A stretch of 64,000 bases of DNA, from assembly GCA_964017195.1 (NCBI GenBank), contig OZ024896.1, positions 36,197,307 through 36,261,306 on the forward strand, given 5' to 3'. The position numbers were made by a program, and so were the translations under genes. A model generated the notes under the pieces. It searched no databases. It saw only the letters and a list, made by a program, of their open reading frames with translations, and was not told where the DNA came from. The DNA is from Siderastrea radians (taxonomy: Eukaryota > Cnidaria > Anthozoa > Scleractinia > Rhizangiidae). Each line of letters starts with the position of its first letter. The stretch's first letter is position 1. Positions 12,701 to 25,272 of this stretch are shown here, piece by piece.

Positions 12701-15700
12701 CTTGGTGAAGATGAGGGTTGGCCAACATCAGCACTTCCACGGTGGACGGGGTGATGAACGTGGCTCGAGGATGGTTCGGGGGGACCAGGACTTCGACTTG
12801 CATCCCAAACTGTTTGCCCAGTTGTTCGGCGAGTTCATCCGTGCCTTTGGCTCCCCCAGTGTACACCACATGGCCATGACCAATCTGCAGTTCCAAGGCA
12901 TCCACATCGTGTTCTCCGATCATCATGTCTGGGGGCATAGCTTTGGAGAATGACGATTCAGGGAGCAAGGGACCCTCTTAAATAGGAACACCTGACCAAT
13001 GGGAAGACAAGAGGTCCTTATAAGGTCATAGCAAGCTGACCAATGGGAAGACAAGAGGTCCTTATAAGGTCATGAAAAGCTGACCAATGAGAGCCAAGGG
13101 TCCAAGGTATAAAAAGGGCTCGGTGGTAGGGGTGAAAATAGTGAGCACGATGTCAGTCGATCGGAAGAGAAAGACAACCCATCCCCCAGAGGGGAAGAAG
13201 AAGAAGAAGACTATTCAAACGATGACGCCCGTGGACTGTGATCCGGTGGTACGCGAGGTGGTGGAAGATACCCGAGCGGCGGTGGAAGATATGATGAAAG
13301 AATTGAATGACATGGCGGAGCAATCTACACCCCCATTCACTCTGATGACCGTGTTTGACAATGAGGTGGGTCATCATCCAATCAAAGACAACAAGGAAAA
13401 GGTGGACTATATGGTATGCCCTTGCCATGACGTGCGTTTGGAGGCCCGAGAATCTCAAAAGGGATGGAAGTATGTGAAATGTCCCATCCAACCCTGTTTG
13501 CTGTTTTGTGGTCAAGATCAAGCCCTGGAGTATATGAAAGCGGTGTATAGTCAACCTCATTTAGAAGTGTTGGACATGTGGACTTGTTTGCAGTGCTTTT
13601 GCCGGGAACCCGCCACGCTGCAACAGAGCCATTCGACCCAGAACCCCGATCGTTTGTTTCTGAATTGTTCCAAGAAAACGTGTGGCTTCTTCCGATGGGC
13701 CGATCAACCCTTGGGTCCCAAGTACTGGAGTTGGTTTCATGACAACCCACCCAAGAAAGCCGACCAACAAGCTGAATCTCCTTTGTCTACCCGGGATGCG
13801 CAAGGATATCCCAAGCGGGGCTATGACATCCCAGGGCCGCCTCCTCGAGCCCCCAGGAAAGAGGATCGCCCCCTGACAGATTATGAGAAACAATTGTTGC
13901 GAGAAATTCAAGAGCTCAAGAACCGTCAAGAAATGATGGTGGCCCCAGCGCCACCACCCCCCAAGTACAGTGACAGTGTGGAGAATTGGCAGAAAAGCCT
14001 CGAGACGGTCGTGTATGACGGTCTCTTTTAAATGAGAGAACGAATAAAAATTTTTTATTTAGTCCATGGAGTCTGTTGTGTGTGATGCGTGGGAGTCTCT
14101 CTTATCCCTGGTGGATTGGCAATGCCATCAATCCCTGTGCCAAGTGTTATATGATCGCCAACCCAGGTCCCAAATCCCGATTCCTCCCTGTCCCGAGGAC
14201 ACGCATCCTCTCCACGTCTTTGAAGAAACCCACGTGGATCGTAACCTGTATCGATGGGTGATGTTTGTCTTGTGGTTAAAAGCCCACCCAGAGGCGTGGC
14301 GATGGTATCGAATCATTCAAAAGGCGCATCCCCACACCATCCCCACCATATCGACGTTATGGGATGAATGCCAAAAAGTATGGCCCCTCGAAAGAAAACT
14401 CAACGCTGGTCAACAACAACAAAGTTGAAGAGAACCAAACGCCCTGTCTCGTCGTCCACGAAGAAAAGCAAGGTCTCGCAACAATGGTTAAGCCGTTACC
14501 ACGATCCTAGCGCCCCGGGGAGTTTAGGTGGGGTGCAACGGTTTGCCAAAGCCCAGGGTCTCCCTTTGAAAAAAGCCCAACGACTCTTGGAACAGGATGT
14601 GGGCTACACCTTGCATAAACCCCGACGTCGTCGTTTTGCTACCTTACCCGTGGTCGTAGGGGGTTTAGATGATCAATGGGCCGCGGATTTAGTGGAAGTG
14701 CAACGGTTGGCCAAACATAATCGGGGTATACGCTACTTATTGACCGTCGTGGATGTGTTGTCCAAGTACGCGTGGGTCCAACCGTTGAAAACTAAAACCG
14801 GCGTGGCCCTCGTGAAAGCCTTTGAGAAGATTGTGAGAGAAGGAGGGCGGCACCCCAACCGATTGCAAACGGATCGAGGGAAAGAATTTTACAATCGGAC
14901 CTTTCAACGATGGGCGGAGGAGCAAGACATTCATCATTTTTCCACCGAAGGGGATGCCAAAGCCAGTGTGGTGGAACGATTTAACCGCACCTTGAAAGAA
15001 CGGTTGTACCGTTATTTGACCACGGCCAACACCTTACGCTTTGACAATGTGTTACCCCAGTTGGTGCAAGGGTATAATGCCACCCGTCATCGAAGTATTG
15101 GTATGCCCCCCGAAGACGTGACGTGGGACAACGAAGAAGCCGTGTGGAAACGATTGTACAGCAAGCGATTGAAAGGCCGGAAAAAACCCCAATTCAAAGT
15201 CGGAGATCGGGTCCGTCTCAACACGATTCATCGGACCTTTGAAAAAGGCTATCTCCCCGGTTGGACCGAAGAAGTGTTTGTGGTGCATCGTGTGATCCCA
15301 GGCCCCGTGCCCACCTATAAGATTCAGGAATGGGATGAGACCCCCATCCAAGGCACGTTTTATGAAGAGGATTTACAAAAAGTCCAGGTGTCCGATGTAT
15401 TTCGCATCGAAAAGGTACTTAAGCGTCAAAAAGATCGTTGGTTGGTCAAGTGGAAAGGGTGGCCCGACAAGTACAATAGTTGGATTGCTCGTGGTGACGT
15501 GACATCCCTCCGACCGCGCAAACGACGCCGACGACGCTAAAACAATGACGTTCGTCCCCAATTCGTCGTTTTACGTGACGTTGATGAGTCATGCGAGTAC
15601 CAAGGAGTTTCCGGGCAACAAAGCCCATCTGTTCCGAAACCGGTTGCCGAAACCCATTCGATTTATGGGACGCGGATGGATGGTGGGCATGGCGAGTTTA

Positions 15701-18700
15701 TCCTTACCCACCATTCCGGTGGTGGCGGAAGAAGGAGGCGTGGGCGAATCCCACCCTCTGTTGTATGTACGATGGCACGAACGCGTGCATGACAAAGACG
15801 ATCAAGGCAACGATGTCTGGTGGCATCAACGTCGCGAACTCTTTACCTACGGTCGGGATATGAAAGAGGAATTGGCCTCGTCGACGGGATCGCACTTGTT
15901 TCATCAACTGGTGTACCGGTACGAGCAAAGCCGTGCCAAACAAACCCAACCCCTCAACAAATGGGCCGAGAACAATGGCGTCAAATTGTACCCGACCTTT
16001 GAATGGACCACCGACGGGGATTTGGTGTTGAATACCGTCAATGTGGATTACAAACGACAAGTGGCCCGCGTGGAATGGGGTAGAACCTTGGCCTTGAGAA
16101 TGGGGTGGATTGAACAAGTGTCGACGGGAGTCTATCGATTGGGTCCCAATATCCTACAAGAATTTCATTCGGACACGATTCCTACCCCGTCGGATGTCCT
16201 GGATGGCAGCAATAAACCCGCCTTTTGGAAAGTGGATGGGGATTATATGAACTTGAGTATGACCTGTAATTGGCGGTTTGTGAATTTGAACGTGACCTTT
16301 CGGCCCTCGTTGGAATTTCCCTCGGTGCGTCCTTTGCACGTGTATTGTGATGTAGGGACCAGTAGTATGGTAGGGGGTCGCATCACGGATCTCTTACGAG
16401 AAATCAAGTACCAGCCCAAAGAAACCACGCACTTTGAGCCGCGCCATATTCAATATGTTCCGGTACGCAATGAAGTGGTGGAAATCGTGGAAACGCAAAT
16501 GGCCGAAATCAATGGGGATCTCGCCCAATTTGGCGAAGGGCATACCCTCCTGACCCTCCACTTTAAAAGGGAGGTGGTGGTGTGAAGCAGACAAAGATGT
16601 CGTTCTACGTGACGTTACCCAGTCATTCCAACCGACGTGAATTTCCCAACAACCAAGCCAATTCCTTCAAGATTCGTCTACCTCAACCGTTACAACTCAC
16701 AGGGGGTGGATGGCAAGTGGGGTTGAGTGCCATTTCCTTACCGGATACGCGCGTCAATTTGTACGAGCTGGTGACGAAAGGACAACACGTCTTAGGTATC
16801 AAATGGCACCTAAAAGCCCCCAGTAAAGACGGAGGGACCTATAACAAATATGGAGCGGCCGTGACCAAAATTGACGATATTAACGACTGGGATTGGGTGG
16901 TGGACGGGGTGAGTTTTATGAAAGCCGCCATTACTCATGTGGAACAGAAACGACGGGAATCGGTGATCCAAGGGGGTACGTTTTTGGACGATCAAAGCAA
17001 ACACACGTACGTCAAGTTTCGTTGGGAAGGGGAGGATCTGCTCATTGACAACACGAATGTCTCTCATGATGGATCCGTTCGCACGCCCGCGTTTGCCGTT
17101 CATACCAAGTTAGCTGCCAAGATGGGATGGTTACGTAAAATCACCAGCGGATGGATTTTGGGCCCGAACTTACAGCAAGACTTCCTGGGGGATCAAATCC
17201 CCGACATGACCAAGAACAGCGATTGGAAGGATATCACCGATAAGGATGGGAACCCGGTGTTTTGGACCACCAGTCGAGCGGAAGACTACATGGAATTGAG
17301 TATGAGTTGTGGGTGGCGTTTCACCAATTTGAATGTGGCGTTTCGGGCGGTGGTGGGCGACCCCACGCGAACGCTCCACGTGTACTCCGACGTGGCAGGC
17401 AGCACCGTGGTGGGCAATCGCGTGACCGATTTGTTGCGTGAAATCCAGTACAAGCGACAAGGACGTGGCACCCTGTACTTTGAACCGTTGCACATTCAAT
17501 ACATGTCTCTTCGTAACGAGGTGGTGGAAATCATTCATGTTCAAGTGGCCGAAACGATTGGTGCCGGAGGAGACTTGGTCAAGTTTGGTGACGGCCATAC
17601 CATTGTCACGTTACACTTCAAAAAGGCATAAAAAAGAGAGACGAGAAGGGACCCCCAGTCAATCATGCCTCCGAAACGACGACGACGACGACGACGACGC
17701 CGACGACGTCCTCAAGAGGGCGAAGGGATTAACGCAGTGATTGCCGGGATTCCTAAAACCGCTTGGTCCATCACCAAAGGGATAGAAAAGTTAGCTAAAA
17801 AGAATGCCCGAAAATCGCATTTGAAACGCATGGAGGAAATCCGCCAAGGAAAACGAAAACGCTATGCGGGGGAATCGTTTACGTGCAATCTCATGTGAGA
17901 CGGTATAAAAAGGGGGTCCCATGAAGCACAGACAAAACGTTTATCCCTGGTGAAGAAGACAACCATGCGTGGGGGAAGTTTGACACGATTTCGAACCGAC
18001 GAGTGGTATGATCAACAAGGCAAAGGATTGATGACGGATCTGATGCGTGGGGGGTTGCAAGGTCTTATAAGGACGCGAAATCCTTTAAAACTGCCTAGTA
18101 ATATCAAGAGAGGCTTGACAACGGGGTTATCACGAGGTGTCAAACGCAAAGCCGAACAAGTCATCAAAAAAGAAATCACCAAACAAGCCAAGAAAGCGTT
18201 GAGTCATAAGAGCGTAAAAGACGCCGTGCGGGTAGCCACGGCCTTATTTCCCAAACAAACCAAACGGGCGCGTGATATTTTGGGCGTGTGAACATGGATC
18301 CCGTGCATTCACGACCTCGACGGATTCGCAGTAATCGAGGGTTGTCTCAATGGGGTGGCCTGTATCCGTTTTGGAAACTCATGCCACGACGACGACAACG
18401 TGGTGGATGGTTGAGTGCCGAGGTGATGAGACTGCCCGGGTTTGATTTGAGACAACGTTTAGCACGACGACGACGACGGTATAAAAACCCCTCACGACGA
18501 CGTACCACCACTCGACGACGACGACGTTAAACATGCCTGACGTGAGTACACAAACCGCCCCGGCTCACGAGCGTTCCGAAGCGACCGTCAACACGGCCTT
18601 ACGGATTTTCAAGGTGCCCCCGACCGACATTAGCATCAATGCCTATCGCATGGTCACCATCCAACCCACCACCACGGGTATCAATCCCATGGAATTCATC

Positions 18701-21700
18701 ATTCCGGGATTAGACGATTTTGTGGATTTGGGACGCAGTTACTTTACCATGGAATTGAGATTGAAGAAAAGTACCAATGCCAACTTGGTGGCCGATGAAA
18801 AATTGTGGCCCGTCAATAATTTGGCCCATTCCATCATCAAACAAATTGACTTGCAGTTGAATGGCACGTTGATCAGTCCACAATCCGACACCTATCATTA
18901 CAAAGCTTACCTGGAAACCTTGTTGAATTATGACCGAGAAGATGGCAAGACCGTGTTGGGACCCCAAGGATGGTTCAATCAAGTGGATTTCCCACCCCAA
19001 TGGACGGCCACCAACACAGACAAAGCAGGAGACCATGCTCACTGGGTCGCTCTCAGTGACAACCAGAAAGGAGCCTTCGATAGCTCTGTGGCCGAAGGGG
19101 TCAAGTATCTTGGAGGCGTTACCCACAGTCTGGTGTTTACCCCCCACCTGGAAGTGTTTCACACCGGCAAACTGTTGGTGCCTGGCATCGAAATCAAGAT
19201 GAAATTTCATTTCAATAGCCCGGCCCTGTTTTTCAATGGAGTGGCTCTGGCAGGTCGATTGATGGAAGGCGATGTGAAACTACGGTTTCATCTCTGCCAA
19301 CTGCGTTTGAATGACGCCATCTACCAGAGTTTGTCTGAAAAAAGACACAATGAAGGCCAAGTGGCATCTTACCCGACCGTCCGCAGTGAAATCCGGACCT
19401 TCACCATGCAAGACAACCTGGTCCGCTTTGATATCCCCAACCTGTTTCAAAACAGAATACCAGACCGATTGATTGTGGGGTTGTTGGACAGCCGCGCCTT
19501 CAATGGAGATGTCACCCGAGATCCGTTCTGTTTCCAGAAATTTGGACTGACGTCCATTAAACAGATTGTCAGAGGCGAAGAATACCCTTATGAAACCCTG
19601 CAGTTAGTGCACAACAATGGCAGCCGAGATAACTTGGGCTACTTCCGTTTTCTGCAAGCCAGTGGGGCTTGGTGTAAAAAGAAAGGCAATATGTTAGAAC
19701 TAGGAGATTGGGGCCAAGGTAAAAATTGTACCTTGTACATGTTTGACAATGTGGCCAATGGATGTGCTGACAGTCAAAACCTCAACCCCAAGCAAACGGG
19801 CGATTTACAATTGGTGTTGGAATTTGGAGCTGCTCCCGGTGTCAATATAACCGTACTCGTCTATGGAGAATTTGAGAACTTGCTGGAGATTGACAGGAAC
19901 GGAGCTGTGTTGTATAACATTTACCAGCACTGAAGAAATGGAACACGTGGCCTTGAATAATGTCCAGTTGGATTATTTAGCCCGCGACGACCCCCACTTG
20001 AAACCTGTCTTTTACGGGACGGTGGCCTGTGATCGACTACCCAAGAGTCCTGTCAAGACCCATCCCCAAGGGTACATTGTGAACACCGACCCGCACGATC
20101 AACCGGGACAACATTGGTTAGCGGTGTGGACGGATGGAAACGTGTGTGAAATCCTCGACAGTTATGCCTTGCCCCTGGACACGTACGTGCAAGCCACCCC
20201 GTTACGAGATTGGATGGTCAAACATTGGAAGTATGTGGTGACCAATGGCAAGTCCCTGCAAACCATTTCAAGCAAGAGTTGTGGGGATTACGCCTTGTTG
20301 TACTTGAAAGCCAAAGCCCGTGGACGAACCTTGCAAGACTTTTTAAATGAGTTTTCCGATCATGATTATGTAAGCAATGACCATCAAGCCGGTCAACGCG
20401 TTCAACAATTGATTGTAGGCCAAGAAGCCAGATGGTATCAACTTTGTTGTCATCCGTATCATCAACGGAATGATTAAATAAAATTTGTTGGAAAAAAAGT
20501 GTGTCGGAGTCGTAGCTCAGTCGGTAGAGCCTTTGGCCTTTAATCCAGAATAGCGATTGGGTCGTGCGTGGGTTCGAGTCCCACCGATTCCAATAAAAAG
20601 GTGCCTTTTTTTTTTCTAAGGGTAGTATCATCATCATGCAAACGGGGAAACCGTTTCGTTTTCATACCCCCTCCTCTATCTTGGTGGTGGGTCCTTCGGG
20701 ATGTGGCAAAACGGTGTTTACGGAAAAACTCTTGGTAGACAACCCGGAGTTGTTTGACACCCCACCGACCCAACTACATTATTGTTATGGGGCATGGCAA
20801 GATCGTTTTCAAGGCATGCAAGATCATGGGGTGGTGTTTCACGAAGGGATTCCCGATCATGACGCGTTGGTCCAATGGTTTCCTGAAGGACAGGGGGTCC
20901 TGGTCTTGGACGATTTAATGGATGAAGGGAGTCACGATAAACGCGTGTTGGATTTATTCACCAAACATTCGCATCATCAAGGAGTGACGGTGTTGTACTT
21001 GTGCCAAGACATGTTTCCCGTGGGGCGCTATGCCAAAAGTATATCCCGCAATGCCCATTACATTGTGGCGTTCAAGAACCCCCGAGATCAATTAGGGGTA
21101 CGCAACGTCATGCTGCAATCGTTTCCGACCACTTGGAAAGACACGTTGGAGACGTTTCATCAAGCCACCACCCGCCCGTATGGGTATTTGGTGTTGGATT
21201 TACACCCGGCCTCCTCCGATCAACAACGGTTGTTGAGTCACCTGTTAAAAGACGAAGGATGGACGCGTACCTATCAAAAACGAGTATAAAGGGAGCCCCT
21301 TGGAACAGGAAACAAGAGAGTAATCATGGCCGAGGACGACCGTCAACCTCCGCAATCGTACGATACCGTGTCCCCGGCAGGGGTGGGGGCGTTCAGCAGC
21401 AATGTCATGTCCCCAAGAGCTTGGCAAGATTTATTTATCTCGGGAGACCAAGGCCTTCTCGACGCCGCCCAGGAGGAAATGGACGCTGATCCCCTCTATG
21501 AGTTTATGCAATCCCTCCCCCCTGCCGACGTCATCGCGAGTTGGCCCAATGTGACTGGTGTACCCCCTGCCCAGGCTTCTTCCCCAGCAGGGGTAGGAAG
21601 TCCAGGAAATCAACCATCTTCTGGTGCTCGAACCCCTGCGACTCCTCCAAGCGTACCCCGGGCAGCGGGTGCTCGAACAGCCGCGGGTGCTGGGGGTAAT

Positions 21701-24700
21701 GGTAATGGACGTGGTGGTGGACGTAGTGGACGTGGTGGTGGTGGTGGTGGACGTGGACGTGGTGGTGGAAGCGGTCGTGGTGGTGGCGCTGGTGGTGCTG
21801 GTGGTGGAGGTGGTGGTGGTGGTGGAGGTGCTGGTGGTGCTGGTGGTGCTGGTGGTGGTGGTGGTGGTGGTGGTGGTGGTGGTGGTGGTGGTGGTGGTGG
21901 TGGTGGTGGTGGGGGTCGTCGTGGACGACGACCTTTTCGAATACGAGGACGACGACGAAATACCCCCACTTCCCCTTTGACACCTGCCTCCAATCCAGCT
22001 ACCCCTCGAGGATCTTGGACGTCTGGGAGTTCTGGCCGACAGCCTCGTACCTTGCGTCAAGCGGATTTACAACGACGTTTACGGATGCTATTACAAGATC
22101 AAGAACAATTGGCCCAAGGACGGGAAATTGCTAATGTCACCATGACCAATAGCATTGTCACCAGTTATAAACAAGGAGGCGCCCCGAGCGTACAAACCTC
22201 GTCGTCCCGGGTCTCGCCGTGAGGATGAAAACCGTCGTGTCGTTATTGAATGGATCTCGACGTCCTGGCATCCCCTTCCCCCCGGAATTATTACAACGGA
22301 TGGATTCCTTGTATGCCTTTTACCATCAACAATGGTGGTGTTATCGCAAAATGTTGAATCATTACAAGTGTATCAATGCCTTGTTCAATGGCCTGGCGTT
22401 ACTCCTGATGGCTGCGGGCATGATTGCCGGCCCCCTTTTGGAGAACAGCACGTTGGTAGCGTGTTTGGCGGCGGTGGGCACCGTGGTCAAAGGATGGAAT
22501 GATTTTAAACAATATCGATTTAAAGTGACCATGAGCCGGTTTGCGTTTACCACCTATGCCAAAGCCTTGACCGAATTGAAAACCTATGTGAGGGGTGTCC
22601 CCTTGGAGGACCTGGAAGGATTTTTAATCAAGATGCAAACGTTGGATGACACCATTGTGGATTTCACCCCTCCGTTACCCAAACGATGTCTCCAAGATTA
22701 CCATCGTCATTTTGTCTACCAACCCTTGGAAGCTCTATGCTATGTAGATGGATGTCCTCGTCCCTTGAAACCCAAAGACTACTGGATCCATAAAAAGCCG
22801 CTCCCTCCCAGTCCGACACTCTTAGAACCATGGCCGTCCAACGACGACGACGACGACGACGCAGAAAAAGGAAACAACGAGGAGGCGCTTTAATGCGTCG
22901 CAAACCCCGTTTGGTGGATAAAATTGCCCATGGCATGAGTATGTTTCTCTCAGGCCCTGCGCCGGGGTTTGGACTGGCTTTAGGCAAATTAGGTGGACAA
23001 GCCTTAAAAGGCATTACCGATAATGTACAACATTACCGACGACAACGAGGTGGGGGTTGGTGGTCCGATTTGAAACGCAATACCCGTCAAGGCTATAAAG
23101 AGACGCAAGACCTCATCAAACAAAACAAAGCCCTTCAACGTGTCTTGTCGCACTCATGGTATCCTTGAAGAGAAGACGCCGACGACGACGACGACGTCAA
23201 CGCGGTGGTTTTTTAAATCTATTGGTCCCCGCCATGGTAGGATTGGGGAAAGCCGTGGCCTTGGAAACGGATAAACGTATAAAACGCACAATCCAAAAAG
23301 CCAATCAACGCTATCGTCGCCGTCACCGATAAACGATGCAACGTCTTCGACGTCAATTACCGTTTTTACGGTCCATGTTACAAGAAGCCAATGGTTCCAA
23401 ACGTCAAGAGTTGTTACAACATGCCAATGCCGATCAAATCAATGCTGTGAGTGAATTGGTTTTGAACTTCTTAAAAAACAAGATTCCCGTCACCCCACCC
23501 ATGCTGGCTAAACTTCAACCCTATAAAAGGGTGCTACGCGATTTGGGACGTCGTCGACATTCCGTCAAAAAACGTCGGGCGTGGTTGGTTCAACAAAAAG
23601 GACGCGGCTTGTTTCAAGGACTTCACGAGGTGTTATGTCAATGTGCTCGACCGACCCGTTAACCCTGGCTACATGGATCACCCTGTTACAAGAGGCCAAT
23701 CGGGCCACCGACCAGTGGAAAGACGAGTGTCATTATTGGAAGCATAAATATCACCTGTTGTATCGAGAGTACAGGCACATCTTAAAGACCCGTCTTTGTG
23801 AGAGCTGTCGTCAAATAGAAGACGGGGAACTTTGCTCCGAGTGTAGTCAACCCCATGGATGAGGTCTACATGATTCCCCACAAGGACTTGGAACAACTCG
23901 TTCAATATTACAAAGGAGAACTCACCGAAAATGCTTTGTTGAACAAAGCCGCGACGCTGGCCGCTAAAAAACATGTCTTGTTGGCCAATCCCGAATTACC
24001 CCCAGCCCTGGTCAATGCTCAAACCAAACCGTTGAGTCAAGAATTAATCAAGTTAACCAAACGCATTCGTCAATTTCCCGGAGGCGTGGGAGTCGGGGCC
24101 CCGGGTGGTCCGCCAGGCGAAGAAGAAGAAGAAGAAGTCGGGGATTTAGTGACGGGACCCGTGGAACAATGGTTGAAGCGCATGATAAAAGGAGGACCGT
24201 CGGCTCCCAAACCCACCATTACCCCCGCTACCAGGGAGGGCGCGAGAGAACCGAGACCTTCTACCAGTCGAGGAGAAGAGAGACCTTCTACCAGTCGAGG
24301 GGATACCCGGACTCGTTTACAAGTCATTCGAGAACAGCGCAAGGCGTTGGAAAAAAAGTTAGCCGAGAGTGGTAAAGGCAAAGGCAAAGGCAAAGGCAAA
24401 GGCATCTCCCGTGAAGTGCAAGCATTAAAACCCTTACCCGGTTGGGAAGATTGGGCCAAAGGCAAACCACCCCGACGACGACGTTTGCAGTACGACAGTG
24501 AGTAAACGATGCCCACCCACAGAAGGAGAAGGGGTATCAAACGGAAACGCACCCAACGCGGAGGGGCCTTGGATGTCCAAAAATGGATTGCTAAAACCGG
24601 CAAAGAATTTCATTGGCCTGGGTATCAGTACATGGGCCCTGGGACGCATTTAGCCAAACGCCTGAAACGTGGGGACCCCGGTAAAAATCGCTTGGACCGG

Positions 24701-25236
24701 ATTGCGAAACAACACGACATTGATTACAGCCGTGCCAAGAATTTGCAAGACAAATGGAAAGCCGATACCAAGATGATCCAAGCCATTGATAAATTACCTG
24801 GCAAGAAAACCAAGACGGAACGGGTGGTCAAGAAAATCATGCAAGCCAAGAAACGTTTAAAATTGTAAAAAAACACTTTAATGACAACCCCCTACCATTT
24901 GTTGTGTCAATAAAAAATGAAAATGTCTGATTGGTTCCTTAGTACTGTCTCAAAACAAAGATGTCGTGTCAGGATTCTCAAACAGGATTCTGGAGAACCC
25001 ATTGAGGTATAAACCCCCTATATACCTTGTTGACAAATAAATAAAATGACAATGTCTGATTGTTATTCTGCAGTTCGGTAGTCTTCTATAGTTCGTGTCT
25101 CAAACAGGATTCTCAAACAGGATTCTGGAGAACCCCTTGTGGGCAAGTTCATTGCCCCTTGTGACCAAGTTCATTGTACTGTCTCAAAACAGGATTCTGG
25201 AGAACCCCTTGTGATGTAGACAAAAGGATCCGGTTG

Positions 25237-25272
<36 letters not shown>

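Noticed and set aside
13087..13149. Upstream ATG that would lengthen the GRF protein by 21 residues
   Set aside because: It lies before the TATA box at 13108, so it should not be in the transcript.
21431..22060. Poly-Thr, poly-His, poly-Pro and poly-Val frames over the (GGT)n tract
   Set aside because: All are shadows of the repeat inside the Gly-rich gene.
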